DNA of 64,000 nt from Nitrobacter sp039808345 (GCF_047824785.1 NZ_CP181167.1:2294001-2358000), one strand, 5' to 3'. Numbered from the stretch's first letter, positions 10,365-20,179 are shown. Program-made: numbers and translations. The notes: generated by a model not told the origin, from the letters alone.

Positions 10365-10813
10365 TCCTGTCTCCGTCCGACGTTCGATCCCGCCTGTTCG
10401 CCTGCTCACCCGCTCCGATCCGGCACATCCGGCGCAATGAGATTACATATGACCAAAGTCCGTACCAGAAAAGACCCTGCGCCCTCAACCCCGCGCGGAT
10501 CGCAGGCTCACCCGATTCTCCCGTGCGTACCACCAGTTGAAACCCGGCAACCGCACCATGGTGCCCCGACTCTCAAGAATTCGCTAATCGGCCAGTCATC
10601 TCCCATCCGCCGATAGCTGATCTGACTTAAGGGGGAGATCTCCCTCCCCGATTAATCCAGCGCTGCGCCGCCATCACGCGGATACGTTATCACGGGGATA
10701 CGCCGCGGAAGGGCGAAGGAACTTTTCGGAAACCATCGCCGTAAAATCGCGATGATTCGGACCGGATCGAATCAACCGGTCCTTCCGCTGTCGCCGGACC
10801 TTACCCGGATACG
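10365..10813. other. Intergenic region between clpP and clpX
   Basis: 449 bp with no supported gene. Two similar GC-poor short segments with gatacgttatc/gatacgttatg (about 10681 and 10808) repeat an 8-10 base motif of unknown meaning. Room for a separate clpX promoter. Confidence 0.35.
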
Positions 10814-11452
10814 TTATGACGAAGCTTTCGGCGCGGCCGGATCTTCAGCGCGCTTGTCGATCACCTTGTCGACGATGCCAAAGTCGCGAGCCATGTCGGC
10901 CGTGAGGAACTTGTCGCGCTCCAGCGCATCCTCGATCGCCTGATAGGTTTGTCCGGTGTGCTTGACGTAGATCTCGTTGAGCCGCTTCTTGAGGCTCAGG
11001 ATTTCCTGCGCGTGCAGCATAATGTCCGTCGCCTGGCCCTGGAAGCCGCCGGAGGGCTGGTGAACCATGATGCGCGCGTTCGGCAGCGCGTGCCGCATAT
11101 CCTTCTCGCCCGCCGCCAGCAGCAACGACCCCATGGAGGCGGCCTGTCCGGTGCACAGCGTTGCGACCGGCGGACGAATGAACTGCATCGTGTCGTAAAT
11201 CGCCAGACCCGACGTCACCACACCGCCCGGCGAATTGATGTACATTGAGATTTCCTTCTTCGGATTCTCCGCCTCCAGAAACAAAAGCTGCGCGACGATC
11301 AGCATCGACATATTGTCTTCGACCCCGCCGGTCACGAAAATGATGCGCTCCTTCAGCAGCCGGGAGAAGATGTCGTAAGCCCTCTCGCCGCGGTTGGTCT
11401 GCTCGACCACCATCGGCACGAGGTTCATGTAGGTTTCCACTGGATCGCGCAT
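10814..11452 (-). CDS. clpP: ClpP, proteolytic subunit
   Basis: Self-compartmentalised serine protease that forms tetradecamers with ClpX or ClpA. 212 residues. The catalytic Ser lies in G-Q-A-A-S-M-G-S (about residue 106), the catalytic His in I-M-V-H-Q-P (about 131), and the Asp follows in the C-terminal part (L-E-R-D-K-F). The handle region G-G-F-Q-G-Q-A-T-D is intact. N-terminus M-R-D-P-V-E-T is typical for Bradyrhizobiaceae, a GGGTGA site precedes the ATG. Downstream of tig and upstream of clpX on the same strand. Confidence 0.96.
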   Translation of the reverse strand: MRDPVETYMNLVPMVVEQTNRGERAYDIFSRLLKERIIFVTGGVEDNMSMLIVAQLLFLEAENPKKEISMYINSPGGVVTSGLAIYDTMQFIRPPVATLCTGQAASMGSLLLAAGEKDMRHALPNARIMVHQPSGGFQGQATDIMLHAQEILSLKKRLNEIYVKHTGQTYQAIEDALERDKFLTADMARDFGIVDKVIDKRAEDPAAPKASS

Positions 11453-11618
11453 TGATCACCCAAAAGTTTGTGTCAGCGGTTGGCGACGAACATCCGGGAC
11501 GAAACCGGGAGACTTCAATTCTTCCCCGTGCGGATGAATGTCCATGATGCAGGATTCGGCAAGCACCGCCCACAGATATAAGTTCATCGCTCGGGCGACA
11601 AGACTGAACCGGGCGGCT

Positions 11619-11741
11619 TTCCGCTTCCGACAGAATTCAGAAGCGGGCTCTATTATTTTGATTTGACGCGTTTTTCTTGGGGCTGACCGGTATCCATCCT
11701 CGGGTTGGGAGTCCCGAGGACATGCTTCGCCCGAAAACGAT
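11619..11741 (+). repeat. Intergenic repeat family A, long form (diverged)
   Basis: Lies between tig and clpP: ttccgcttccgacagaattc, tctattattttgatttgacg, then a changed GCGTTTTTCTTGGGGCTGACCGG and the hairpin module with tccatcctcgggttgggag, ending tgcttcgcccgaaaacg. Confidence 0.75.
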
Positions 11742-11909
11742 GCAGACACGCCGGAATCGAAGATTCGCCGGCAGCCTTTCGATTCGGCTTCGCCGGGAAT
11801 CTCGCCCGGCGCTTCGGTTCCGGATGGCGGCCCGGGTTGCGAACACCAAACCCGCTCCGCTGAACCGAAATAGGATGCGGCGCGGATCAGCCCGCGAATG
11901 CGCCGCTGC

Positions 11910-13271
11910 TCACATCTCGGCGCTATGCGCCTCGTGTTCCTTGAAAAGATCCTCGCGCGTCACGCTCTTTTCCGTGATCGTGGCGAGTTCGAGAATGAAA
12001 TCCACGACCTTGTTCTCGAACAGGGGCGCGCGAATCTGAGCCAGCGCTTGCGGGTTTCGCTGATAGTAATCCCAGATCTCCTTTTCGCGGCCCGGCGTCT
12101 GGCGGGCGCGACTGATCAACGCACGGTTGATTTCATCGTCCGCGACCGTAATTCCGTTCTTTTCGCCGATCTCCGAGAGCACGAGGCTGAGCCTTACCCG
12201 GCGGTCGGCAATTCGGCGGTACTCGGCCCGGGCCTCTTCTTCGGTGGTGTTCTCGTCGGCGAAGGTCTTTTTCTCTTTTTCCATCTCCGCCATGATGGTT
12301 TTCCAAACCTGCTCGAACTCGTCCTCGACCAGGCTCGGAGGCGCATCGAACTTGTGGGTCTCGTCGAGGCGATCGAACAAAGCGCGCTTGACGTGCTGCC
12401 TCATCGCACGGGCGAATTCGGCGCTGAGCTGCTCGCGGACGACCTGCCTCAACTGATCAAGCTCCTCCAGGCCGAGCAGCTTGGCGAATTCATCGTCGAT
12501 CTTAAGATCCTGCGGCGCCTCGATCAGGCTCACCGTAGTCTCGAACTCGGCATCTTTCCCCGCAAGCTCGGAGTCAGCGTAATTGCCGGGGAACGACGCC
12601 TTGACCGTGCGCGTTTCGCCGACCCCGGCTCCGACCAGCTGCTCTTCGAACCCCGGAATCAGGGCGTTCGATCCCAGCACGACCAGGATATCCTCGCTGC
12701 TTCCGCCCTCGAAAAGCTCGCCGTCGATGGTGCCCTTGAACGAAATGGTGATGCGATCGCCATTCTCGGCCTTCGCGCCTTCCTCCCTGGTGGTGTAGGT
12801 GCGATTCTGATCGGCGATCCGTTTGATGGCTTCTTCGACATCGGCGTCGCTCACGTCGACCACCGGCTTCTCGAGGGTGAAGGACCTGAAGTCCGCCAGT
12901 TCGATCGGCGGCACGACCTCGATCGCCACGCTGTAGCTGAGATCGGACTTGCCCGCGAGGATGTCCTCGATTTCCTTCGGTTCCGAAGGCATCGTGACCT
13001 TGGGATTGCCTGCAAGCTTGAGGCCGCGGTCGTTGACGATCTGCATGTTCGTGTCGCGGATCGTGTCCTCGATGGTCTCGACCATCACGGAGCGGCCATA
13101 GAGCTTCTTGAGATGGCTGACCGGCACCTTCCCCGGGCGAAAGCCGTTGATCTTCACCTTGTCCTTGAGGTCGACGAGCCGCTCATCCGCCTTGGTCGCG
13201 ATTTCGGCGGCGGGAATGCTGACCTGGAACTCGTGCCTCAGTCCCTCGGCGAGGGTTTCGTTCACCTGCAT
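11910..13271 (-). CDS. tig: Trigger factor, ribosome-associated chaperone
   Basis: Binds L23 at the ribosome exit tunnel and receives nascent chains; also a peptidyl-prolyl isomerase. 453 residues. The ribosome-binding signature G-F-R-P-G-K-V-P is at about residues 43-50, the FKBP-type PPIase domain follows (E-N-G-D-R-I-T-I-S-F-K-G-T-I-D-G-E-L-F-E-G-G, about residues 162-183), then the helical C-terminal cradle rich in Glu/Lys/Ala. Head of the classic tig-clpP-clpX-lon order; tig and clpP are separated by 457 bp containing a repeat, so they probably have separate promoters. Confidence 0.96.
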   Translation of the reverse strand: MQVNETLAEGLRHEFQVSIPAAEIATKADERLVDLKDKVKINGFRPGKVPVSHLKKLYGRSVMVETIEDTIRDTNMQIVNDRGLKLAGNPKVTMPSEPKEIEDILAGKSDLSYSVAIEVVPPIELADFRSFTLEKPVVDVSDADVEEAIKRIADQNRTYTTREEGAKAENGDRITISFKGTIDGELFEGGSSEDILVVLGSNALIPGFEEQLVGAGVGETRTVKASFPGNYADSELAGKDAEFETTVSLIEAPQDLKIDDEFAKLLGLEELDQLRQVVREQLSAEFARAMRQHVKRALFDRLDETHKFDAPPSLVEDEFEQVWKTIMAEMEKEKKTFADENTTEEEARAEYRRIADRRVRLSLVLSEIGEKNGITVADDEINRALISRARQTPGREKEIWDYYQRNPQALAQIRAPLFENKVVDFILELATITEKSVTREDLFKEHEAHSAEM

Positions 13272-13422
13272 GGCGTCAATCTTCTTCCGCTCGATCCGGC
13301 GGAAACGGCCGGATCATTGTCAATCGGTCGATGCGCGGCGGAACGCCTGCATCGGTGTACGGCCGGCATATATCCGATCTGGATAGCTGCCTGAACGGTT
13401 ACTGCTCAAACGCTTTAGCGCT

Positions 13423-13507
<85 letters not shown>

Positions 13508-13769
13508 CAGTAGAACTAGGCGCATCAATCCGGCCTGCGATGCCGAGCATGATGCCGAAAAATGCGAAGCGGCTTTCGGTAGACGTCATGCTCCAACGAG
13601 TTGAAATCAGGCACGCCGACGGGGTTGGGTTGTCATCTCCCGCCGTCATCGACGCGCTCGATGCGGCGGGCTTATAACATGGGGAGACTGGTTCGCAGCA
13701 AAAAAATGGCCGTTCGGCCCAGCCGCTGGCGGCTGGACAGAGTCCGAAGAACATGATCCGCATTGGCAT

Positions 13770-15128
13770 ATGGTGCTACGTCCTGTTCGATTAACCCGGC
13801 GGCGTCTTCTGGCCGGCTTCGGGGCAACCGCCGTGGCCGGCTCCGCGGCCCCGATTCATGCCCGGTCGCAAGATCCGCGAAGGCTCGCCATCGACGCGAT
13901 GCCCGCCTCCCTTCCACTCGGGCCGGACCATCACGAAACCACGGTCTGGTCCCTGAGGACCGGCGGCTCCTCCCGAATTCCACGCTTCCGTCAAGGCGAG
14001 AGCGTGGACGCTGTCGTGACCAACGGCCTGACGGCGCCATTGGTTCTGAACTGGCGCGGAATAGATCACGCGGCCGCCATCGAGCCCTTGACGGCCCGCT
14101 CCTCCATCTCGCCTGAAGGGATCGACCGCTACGTGTTCCCGTTACGGCAGGCCGGGACGTTCATGTACGACGCCCGCCTGCTGGGAGATGGTCTGGCGCA
14201 ACCCTCGCCCGCGCAGGCTCTGATCGTCGAGGAACGGGAGCCGATCGAGGCCGACCGTGACGAGGTCATGCTGATCGAGGACTGGCGGCTGGATGCCGAA
14301 GGACGGCCGGTCGCGCCCGGCCCCAGCGAAATCCAAACAAAGGTTGGGCCGCCTCTCTACCTGGTGAACGGCAAGCCATCGCTCGACCTCAACCTTCACG
14401 TTAACGATCGGCTCAGGTTGAGGATCATCAATGGATGTCAACGCAATGCAATCGCTATTGCAATCCAGAATCTGGACGTGCGGGTCATGGCAATCGACAG
14501 CCAGCCGGCGGAGCCGTTTCTGGCGCGCAACGGCCGGTTGGTGCTTGCTCCGGGAACCCGGATCGACGCCGTTATGGATGTCACGCTTGCGGCGGGAACG
14601 GCATCGGCCATCACCCTGCATGACGGCGGCGGCAACCCGCGTCAGATCGCCCGTCTGAAGGTTTCAACCGATTCGCCGGCGCGATCCGCGCCGCTGCCGG
14701 CGCCGCCGGCATTGCCGTCCGCCAACCTGCCGGCGCGGCTCGATCTCGGGAGCGCGCTGCGCACCGACCTGCCGCTGATCTCCCCTGCTGGAACTTCGTC
14801 TGCAGGAACTTCGTCATGGGATCGACCAGCACTTTTCAGCACGCGCAGGGCACCTGCCTTCCGCATCAAACGCGGCCGGACCGCCGTGCTCGCGCTGAAG
14901 AACACGACCAAAACACCCATGGTGTTTCATCTGCATGGTCATCACGCCCGCCTGCTGGACCGGCTCGACGACGGCTGGAAGCCGTTCTGGCTGGATACGG
15001 TGCTGGTCGATGCCGGGCAGACCCAACGCATCGCCTTTGTCGCCGACATCACCGGAGCATGGCTGATCGAAACCATGGGCGTGGAGTGGAGCGCACCGCG
15101 GCAGGTCGGCTGGTTCGCGGTGGAATAA
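13770..15128 (+). CDS. Multicopper-oxidase-like periplasmic protein, copper sites mostly lost
   Basis: 452 residues with a twin-arginine signal (T-R-R-R-L-L-A-G-F-G, residues 9-18) and three cupredoxin-like domains: N-terminal with L-N-W-R-G-I-D-H, middle with L-Y-L-V-N-G, C-terminal with M-V-F-H-L-H-G-H-H at about residues 382-390. In laccase-type enzymes four His-rich motifs bind the T1 and T2/T3 coppers. Here only the third (H-L-H-G-H) is kept; the first lacks its H-x-H, the second reads F-M-Y-D-A-R instead of a W-Y-H-S-H-type motif, and the last is W-L-I-E-T-M without H-C-H. This resembles FtsP/SufI, a copper-free relative that stabilises the divisome, but orthology is not shown. Start at 13770 gives a normal Tat leader. 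Confidence 0.8.
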   Translation: MVLRPVRLTRRRLLAGFGATAVAGSAAPIHARSQDPRRLAIDAMPASLPLGPDHHETTVWSLRTGGSSRIPRFRQGESVDAVVTNGLTAPLVLNWRGIDHAAAIEPLTARSSISPEGIDRYVFPLRQAGTFMYDARLLGDGLAQPSPAQALIVEEREPIEADRDEVMLIEDWRLDAEGRPVAPGPSEIQTKVGPPLYLVNGKPSLDLNLHVNDRLRLRIINGCQRNAIAIAIQNLDVRVMAIDSQPAEPFLARNGRLVLAPGTRIDAVMDVTLAAGTASAITLHDGGGNPRQIARLKVSTDSPARSAPLPAPPALPSANLPARLDLGSALRTDLPLISPAGTSSAGTSSWDRPALFSTRRAPAFRIKRGRTAVLALKNTTKTPMVFHLHGHHARLLDRLDDGWKPFWLDTVLVDAGQTQRIAFVADITGAWLIETMGVEWSAPRQVGWFAVE

Positions 15129-15145
15129 GCTGAATTATCATAATC

Positions 15146-16645
15146 TTAGTAGTCGATCCCGAACCGATCGTAGAGCCGCCGCAAGACCGCGGGCAGGACC
15201 TCCGGCAAATCCTCGGCGATCAGTCCCGGCCCCGCCTCGCGCCCGGTCTCGCCGTGTATCCATACCCCCATGCACGCCGCCTCGAAGGCCGGCACGCTTT
15301 GCGCCAGCAGGCCGCCGATGATGCCGGACAGCACGTCGCCCGAGCCTGCCGTCGCAAGCCATGGCGGGGCATTGGATGCGATGGTCGCGCGCCCGTCCGG
15401 CGAAGCCACCACCGTGTCGGCTCCCTTGAGCAGAACGACCGCTCCCGAACGCCGTGCCGTGTCGCGCACCCGCTCAAGTTTTGATCGAAGTGGATGTTTA
15501 TTACTCATCTCGCTGAAAAGGCGATGGAACTCGCCTTCATGCGGCGTCAGGATAATGTCGGAGCTTCCCGACTGCCTGATGGTCTCGAACAGGCGATCAG
15601 GCGTATCGGCGAAGCTCGTCAGCGCGTCGGCGTCGAGCACCATCGCCCGCCCCGCTGCGAGGGCCGTGGACACAAGGGCGCGGGTTTCCTCGCCGATCCC
15701 GGCGCCGGGACCGATGACGCAGGCATTGAGACGCCGATCAGCCAGGATTTCCGCGAAGCCGGCCGCGCCGTTCATGCGGCGCACCATCACGGCAGTCAGC
15801 GCAGCCGCGTTCGCGCCCAGCGCGTCGTCCGGCGAGAGCACGGTGACAAGACCGGCTCCGGCCCGCAGCGCGCCCCGCGCGGACAGCCGGCACGCACCCG
15901 TTGATGTCAGACCGCCGGACACGACAACGGCATGGCCGCGCGCGTATTTGTGCCCGTCGATATGTGGCGCGGGAAACGCGCCATGCCAATAGTCCGGGAT
16001 ATTCTCGAAGGTTATGGACCGAATCTCGTCCAGTACCGCATCGGCGATGCCGATATCGGCCACGCGCACCCGGCCGCAATGAATCCGGCCCGGCAGCAGC
16101 AGATGCGCGGGCTTCTTGCGAAAGAACGTCACCGTCTCGGTCGCACGGATCGCAGCGCCCATGACCGCGCCTGTGGTGCCGTTGATGCCGCTCGGCAGAT
16201 CGATGCTGAGCACCGGCGCGCCGTTGGCCATGATGGCTTCGATCGTCGCGAGAGCGTCGCCCTTCACCGGCCGGTTGAGTCCCGCGCCGAACAGCGCGTC
16301 GATGATCAGCGCGGGCGAACCGAGCGCGGAGAGGTCGCAAGGCAGCACAGGCCCCTTCCAGCCTTTGGCCGCGAGAGCCGCGTCGGCCTTGAGGCTGTCT
16401 CGCTCGCCCAGCAGGATGACCGAAACCTGGTAGCCGCGCGCCGCCAGTTCTGTCGCCGCGACGAACCCGTCGCCGCCGTTGTTGCCGCATCCGGCGACAA
16501 CCAGGATCGGTCCTTTCTCCGCGAGGCCGGCAGCCGCGTTCGCAACCGCCTGCCCGGCACGCAGCATCAAGGCGAAGCCCGACACGCCTCCCGTGATCGC
16601 GAGCCGATCGGCCTGCTCCATTTCGCCGGTCGTCAGAATCTCCAT
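15146..16645 (-). CDS. nnr: Bifunctional NAD(P)HX epimerase / ADP-dependent NAD(P)HX dehydratase
   Basis: Repairs hydrated NADH and NADPH. About 499 residues with two fused domains: the YjeF-N epimerase (residues about 1-210; G-C-G-N-N-G-G-D-G-F nucleotide loop) and the ribokinase-like C-terminal dehydratase (about 220-499; L-T-P-H-E-G-E-F-H-R-L and the active-site A-T-A-G-S-G-D-V-L-S-G). I start it at 16645 (M-E-I-L-T-T-G-E-M), the usual N-terminus; an 18-codon extension is unlikely. It converges with the multicopper-oxidase-like gene 17 bp away and is divergent from glnB. Confidence 0.93.
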   Translation of the reverse strand: MEILTTGEMEQADRLAITGGVSGFALMLRAGQAVANAAAGLAEKGPILVVAGCGNNGGDGFVAATELAARGYQVSVILLGERDSLKADAALAAKGWKGPVLPCDLSALGSPALIIDALFGAGLNRPVKGDALATIEAIMANGAPVLSIDLPSGINGTTGAVMGAAIRATETVTFFRKKPAHLLLPGRIHCGRVRVADIGIADAVLDEIRSITFENIPDYWHGAFPAPHIDGHKYARGHAVVVSGGLTSTGACRLSARGALRAGAGLVTVLSPDDALGANAAALTAVMVRRMNGAAGFAEILADRRLNACVIGPGAGIGEETRALVSTALAAGRAMVLDADALTSFADTPDRLFETIRQSGSSDIILTPHEGEFHRLFSEMSNKHPLRSKLERVRDTARRSGAVVLLKGADTVVASPDGRATIASNAPPWLATAGSGDVLSGIIGGLLAQSVPAFEAACMGVWIHGETGREAGPGLIAEDLPEVLPAVLRRLYDRFGIDY

Positions 16646-16813
16646 GGCCCTGAACCCGATCGGGCAAGCTGCCCGTCTCGCAGTCTCACCGCTGCACAAA
16701 AATTAAACCGGTTGCCTAATTTATAGTCGCATGGGTGCCCGACGCCCCGACCCCCAGCCCGCCCGGATCGTCTTAATCGTATGATAGCATGGATATTATT
16801 GTGGGTTTTTGAG

Positions 16814-16831
16814 TTGGCACAAACCCTGCTT
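16814..16831 (+). promoter_or_regulatory. Sigma-54 (RpoN) type promoter of glnB-glnA
   Basis: TTGGCAC-AAACC-CTGCTTT matches the TGGCAC-N5-TTGCW -24/-12 consensus with one deviation (CTGC for TTGC). It lies about 160 bases before the glnB start. NtrC/RpoN control of glnBA is established in rhizobia; binding here is inferred. Confidence 0.7.
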
Positions 16832-16990
16832 TGAGAAAGAAAATTCGTCCAGTGTGTCCACTGGCAGGCAATGAAGCGTGTCCCGCGACTTTGTGTCCGT
16901 CCGAAATCCAGTGCATGACCGCTGCTGCAGGCGGCAGTGTGAGCGCGCATCAGCCACTGGCTGGACATTGGAAGCGCCAGGAGACGTTCA

Positions 16991-17329
16991 ATGAAGAAGA
17001 TCGAAGCCATCATCAAACCGTTCAAGCTCGACGAAGTAAAGGAAGCCCTTCAGGAGATCGGATTGCAAGGCATCACCGTGATCGAGGCAAAAGGCTTTGG
17101 CCGGCAGAAGGGACACGCCGAGCTTTATCGCGGCGCGGAGTACGTGGTGGACTTCCTGCCCAAGGTCAAAATCGAGATTGTGATCGGCGATGATCTGGTC
17201 GAAAAAGCCATCGAAGCAATCAGGCGCGCCGCCCAGACCGGCCGCATCGGCGACGGCAAGATCTTCGTATCCAATATCGAAGAGGCCATTCGGATCCGAA
17301 CGGGAGAATCCGGCCTCGACGCGATCTAG
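16991..17329 (+). CDS. glnB: Nitrogen regulatory protein P-II
   Basis: Trimeric signal protein that senses 2-oxoglutarate and ATP/ADP and, through uridylylation, controls NtrB and the glutamine synthetase adenylyltransferase. 112 residues, full length. The T-loop Tyr for uridylylation is in Y-R-G-A-E-Y-V-V-D-F (Tyr51), the B-loop is T-G-R-I-G-D-G-K-I-F (residues about 83-92). M-K-K-I-E-A-I-I-K-P-F is the standard start, preceded by AGGAG. It is followed 162 bases later by glnA in the usual glnBA order. Confidence 0.97.
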   Translation: MKKIEAIIKPFKLDEVKEALQEIGLQGITVIEAKGFGRQKGHAELYRGAEYVVDFLPKVKIEIVIGDDLVEKAIEAIRRAAQTGRIGDGKIFVSNIEEAIRIRTGESGLDAI

Positions 17330-17491
17330 TGGAGTGAATTTGACGTTCGCGACCCATTCGGCCGCGCGTCGCGGATGCGAATGTCAGAATCGGACCACTG
17401 GACCCTTTGAGAACGATATCCACGCATCAAGCCATACCGACGGACGCTTCGCGCCGGCGATTACGACGACCAGCAGAGACAAGGGGTATTT

Positions 17492-18901
17492 ATGAAGACC
17501 GCCAATGACGTCCTGAAATCAATCAAGGACAACGACGTAAAATACGTCGATCTGCGTTTCACCGATCCGCGCGGCAAGTGGCAGCACGTCACCTTCGACG
17601 TCAGCATGATCGACGAAGAATTTTTCGCCGAGGGCACGATGTTCGACGGCTCCTCGATTGCCGGCTGGAAGGTGATCAACGAATCCGACATGACGCTGAT
17701 GCCCGATCCGGCGACGGCGGCGATCGATCCGTTCTTCGCGGAAACCACCATGGTGCTCACCTGCGACATCCTGGAGCCGTCCACGGGCGAGCCCTATAAC
17801 CGTGACCCTCGCGGGATCGCCAAGAAGGCCGAGGCGATGGTGAAGTCGATGGGCATCGGCGATACGGTCTATGTCGGTCCGGAAGCCGAATTCTTCGTGT
17901 TCGACGACGTGCGTTTTCAGACCACGCCTTACAACACCGGTTTCAAGCTCGATTCCTCCGAGCTGCCGACCAATTCCGATACCGAGTATGAGGGCGGCAA
18001 TCTCGGTCATCGCATCCGCACCAAGGGCGGCTACTTCCCAGTTCCGCCGCAGGACTCGATCCAGGACATGCGCTCGGAGATGCTCGGCGCCATGGCCCGC
18101 ATGGGCGTGAAGGTCGAGAAGCACCATCACGAGGTGGCGTCCGCCCAGCACGAACTCGGCATGAAGTTCGATACGCTGACCTACATGGCCGACCAGATGC
18201 AGGTATACAAATACTGCATTCACCAGGTCGCGCACATCTACGGCAAGACCGCCACCTTCATGCCGAAGCCGGTCTACGGCGACAACGGCTCGGGCATGCA
18301 CGTTCACCAGTCGATCTGGAAGGACGGCAAGCCGACCTTCGCCGGCAGCAAATACGCCGACCTGTCGGAAACCTGCCTGTACTACATCGGCGGCATCATC
18401 AAGCACGCCAAGGCGATCAACGCCTTCACCAACCCGTCCACCAACTCCTACAAGCGGCTGGTCCCTGGATACGAGGCGCCGGTGCTGCTCGCCTATTCGG
18501 CGCGCAACCGCTCCGCCTCCTGCCGCATCCCCTACACCACCTCGCCGAAAGCCAAGCGCGTCGAGGTTCGTTTCCCCGACCCGATGGCCAATCCGTATCT
18601 CGCCTTCGCGGCGATGCTGATGGCGGGCCTCGACGGGATCAAGAACAAGATCGATCCCGGCCCCGCCATGGACAAGGATCTCTATGACCTGCCGAAGGAA
18701 GAACTGAAGCAGATTCCGACGGTCTGCGGCTCATTGCGCGAGGCGCTGGAAAGCCTCGACAAGGATCGCGCCTTCCTCAAGGCCGGCGGCGTATTCGACG
18801 ACGACTTCATCAATGCCTTTATCGAATTGAAGATGACCGAGGTGGAGCGCTTCGAGATGACGCCGCACCCGGTCGAGTTCGATATGTACTACTCGCTGTA
18901 A
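17492..18901 (+). CDS. glnA: Glutamine synthetase type I (GSI-beta)
   Basis: Makes glutamine from glutamate, ammonia and ATP; dodecameric and cytosolic. 469 residues. Visible: the latch M-F-D-G-S-S-I-A-G-W (about residues 50-59), metal ligands in G-P-E-A-E-F-F-V-F (about 128-136), the ATP-site K-P-V-Y-G-D-N-G-S-G-M-H-V-H-Q-S, and N-R-S-A-S-C-R-I-P. The adenylylation Tyr is present in K-D-L-Y-D-L-P-K-E-E (about residue 397), so activity is probably shut off by GlnE. AAGGGG ribosome-binding site before the ATG. Cotranscribed with glnB and ended by a strong terminator. Confidence 0.97.
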   Translation: MKTANDVLKSIKDNDVKYVDLRFTDPRGKWQHVTFDVSMIDEEFFAEGTMFDGSSIAGWKVINESDMTLMPDPATAAIDPFFAETTMVLTCDILEPSTGEPYNRDPRGIAKKAEAMVKSMGIGDTVYVGPEAEFFVFDDVRFQTTPYNTGFKLDSSELPTNSDTEYEGGNLGHRIRTKGGYFPVPPQDSIQDMRSEMLGAMARMGVKVEKHHHEVASAQHELGMKFDTLTYMADQMQVYKYCIHQVAHIYGKTATFMPKPVYGDNGSGMHVHQSIWKDGKPTFAGSKYADLSETCLYYIGGIIKHAKAINAFTNPSTNSYKRLVPGYEAPVLLAYSARNRSASCRIPYTTSPKAKRVEVRFPDPMANPYLAFAAMLMAGLDGIKNKIDPGPAMDKDLYDLPKEELKQIPTVCGSLREALESLDKDRAFLKAGGVFDDDFINAFIELKMTEVERFEMTPHPVEFDMYYSL

Positions 18902-18943
18902 GCGGCGATGCGCGGAATTTTCCGCGCAGCTTTCGAACGCCTC

Positions 18944-18972
18944 AAGGGCGCCCTTCACGGGCGCCCTTTTTT
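18944..18972 (+). terminator. Rho-independent terminator of glnA
   Basis: Stem AAGGGCGCCC/GGGCGCCCTT around the loop TTCAC, followed by five T residues, 42 bases behind the glnA stop. Confidence 0.93.
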
Positions 18973-19050
18973 GTTGAATGGCCGCGCCCCGCTTGATCCT
19001 TGCCGCGTTTGCGGAAAGAGTGCCTGCTTTGGGAATCGGTGAGGTTCAGC

Positions 19051-20178
19051 GTGGACGGTTTGCCTGAAAGTCAGGGCTTCGAACGGCAGTCTCTTGCCCG
19101 CTCCATCGCGGCCGGCGGCATCGGCATTATCGCCTTCGGCGCGGTCCTCGCATTGGCGTGGTATTCAGCGGCAACGCTGTTGATGCTGTTCGCCGGCGTC
19201 CTGTTCGGCGTGTTTCTTACGGCCATGGCCGATCTGCTGCGCCGGGTATTCGGTGGCAATCAAACCCTGCGGCTGGTGATCGTCTGCGTCCTGTTCACCG
19301 GTCTGCTGTCCGGAGTGGTTGTCCTCGGCGGCGCGACCATCGCCCAGCAGGCGACGGCCTTGAGTTCGACGCTGCGCGCGCAATTGGGCAACGCCAGGGA
19401 TTTTCTGGAGAAGCAAGGGGTCGACACCAGCTTCCTCAACGTGGGCGCCAAAACCGCGTCAACCGAGAACGGCGCCACGCCGATCCCCGCCCCATCAGCA
19501 TCGCCGTCGCGCGGTCCGAAACTTCCTGATGCCAGCACCATCGCTTCCGGAACCGGCGCGATCGTCAGTCAGACCATCCGAATTCTGGTGCGTGTATTTG
19601 AGGGCGTCGGCAACTTCTTCATCGTCATATTCCTTGGGCTGTTGCTGGCGGCACAGCCCAAGGTCTATCGAGACGGCATCCTGCGCTTCGTGCCCAGGCA
19701 ACGCCTCCCCGAAGCAGCACGCCTCATCGACGACATCAGTGAGACGCTGCGCCGCTGGTTGCTCGGCCAGATGGCCACGATGGCGTCGCTGTTCCTTTTG
19801 ACATGGATCGGGTTGACCCTGATCGGCATTCCCGGCGCCCTCGTGCTGGGCTTCATTACGGGCCTCCTGACATTCATCCCCAACATCGGCGCCATTCTCG
19901 CGGGTGCCCTCATCGTCCTGGCGAGCCTCGGCTCCGGACTCACCGCGATCATCAGCGCCTTCTTGCTTTATCTTGCCGTGCAGTTTCTTGAAGGCAACGT
20001 GCTGACGCCGCTGATCCAGCGCCATGCCATCAGCATTCCGCCGGCGACGTTGTTCGCAGCGCAGATTTTCCTTGGCGTGCTGTTCGGAGTGTGGGGTCTG
20101 GCGCTGGCGCTGCCGTTGATCGCGGTCATCAAGGTGGTGCTGAACCACGTCTGGCCGGATCAAACCGCGACCGTCTAG
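19051..20178 (+). CDS. AI-2E family (PerM/TqsA-like) membrane permease
   Basis: About 375 residues with seven to eight hydrophobic helices: two near the N-terminus (residues about 20-60), one at about 75-95, a long soluble insertion (about 100-190, with a Pro/Ser/Ala-rich stretch T-P-I-P-A-P-S-A-S-P), then the C-terminal bundle with the family motif G-F-I-T-G-L-L-T-F-I-P-N-I-G-A-I and Q-F-L-E-G-N-V-L-T-P-L-I-Q. Members export autoinducer-2 or serve as Na+/H+ antiporters; the substrate here is unknown. I chose the GTG at 19051 because GGTGAGG lies just upstream; a TTG at 19000 would extend it by 17 residues. Confidence 0.85.
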   Translation: MDGLPESQGFERQSLARSIAAGGIGIIAFGAVLALAWYSAATLLMLFAGVLFGVFLTAMADLLRRVFGGNQTLRLVIVCVLFTGLLSGVVVLGGATIAQQATALSSTLRAQLGNARDFLEKQGVDTSFLNVGAKTASTENGATPIPAPSASPSRGPKLPDASTIASGTGAIVSQTIRILVRVFEGVGNFFIVIFLGLLLAAQPKVYRDGILRFVPRQRLPEAARLIDDISETLRRWLLGQMATMASLFLLTWIGLTLIGIPGALVLGFITGLLTFIPNIGAILAGALIVLASLGSGLTAIISAFLLYLAVQFLEGNVLTPLIQRHAISIPPATLFAAQIFLGVLFGVWGLALALPLIAVIKVVLNHVWPDQTATV

Positions 20179-20179
20179 A

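Noticed and set aside
11898..13394. 498-codon open frame opposite trigger factor
   Set aside because: Antisense of tig with no recognisable motif.
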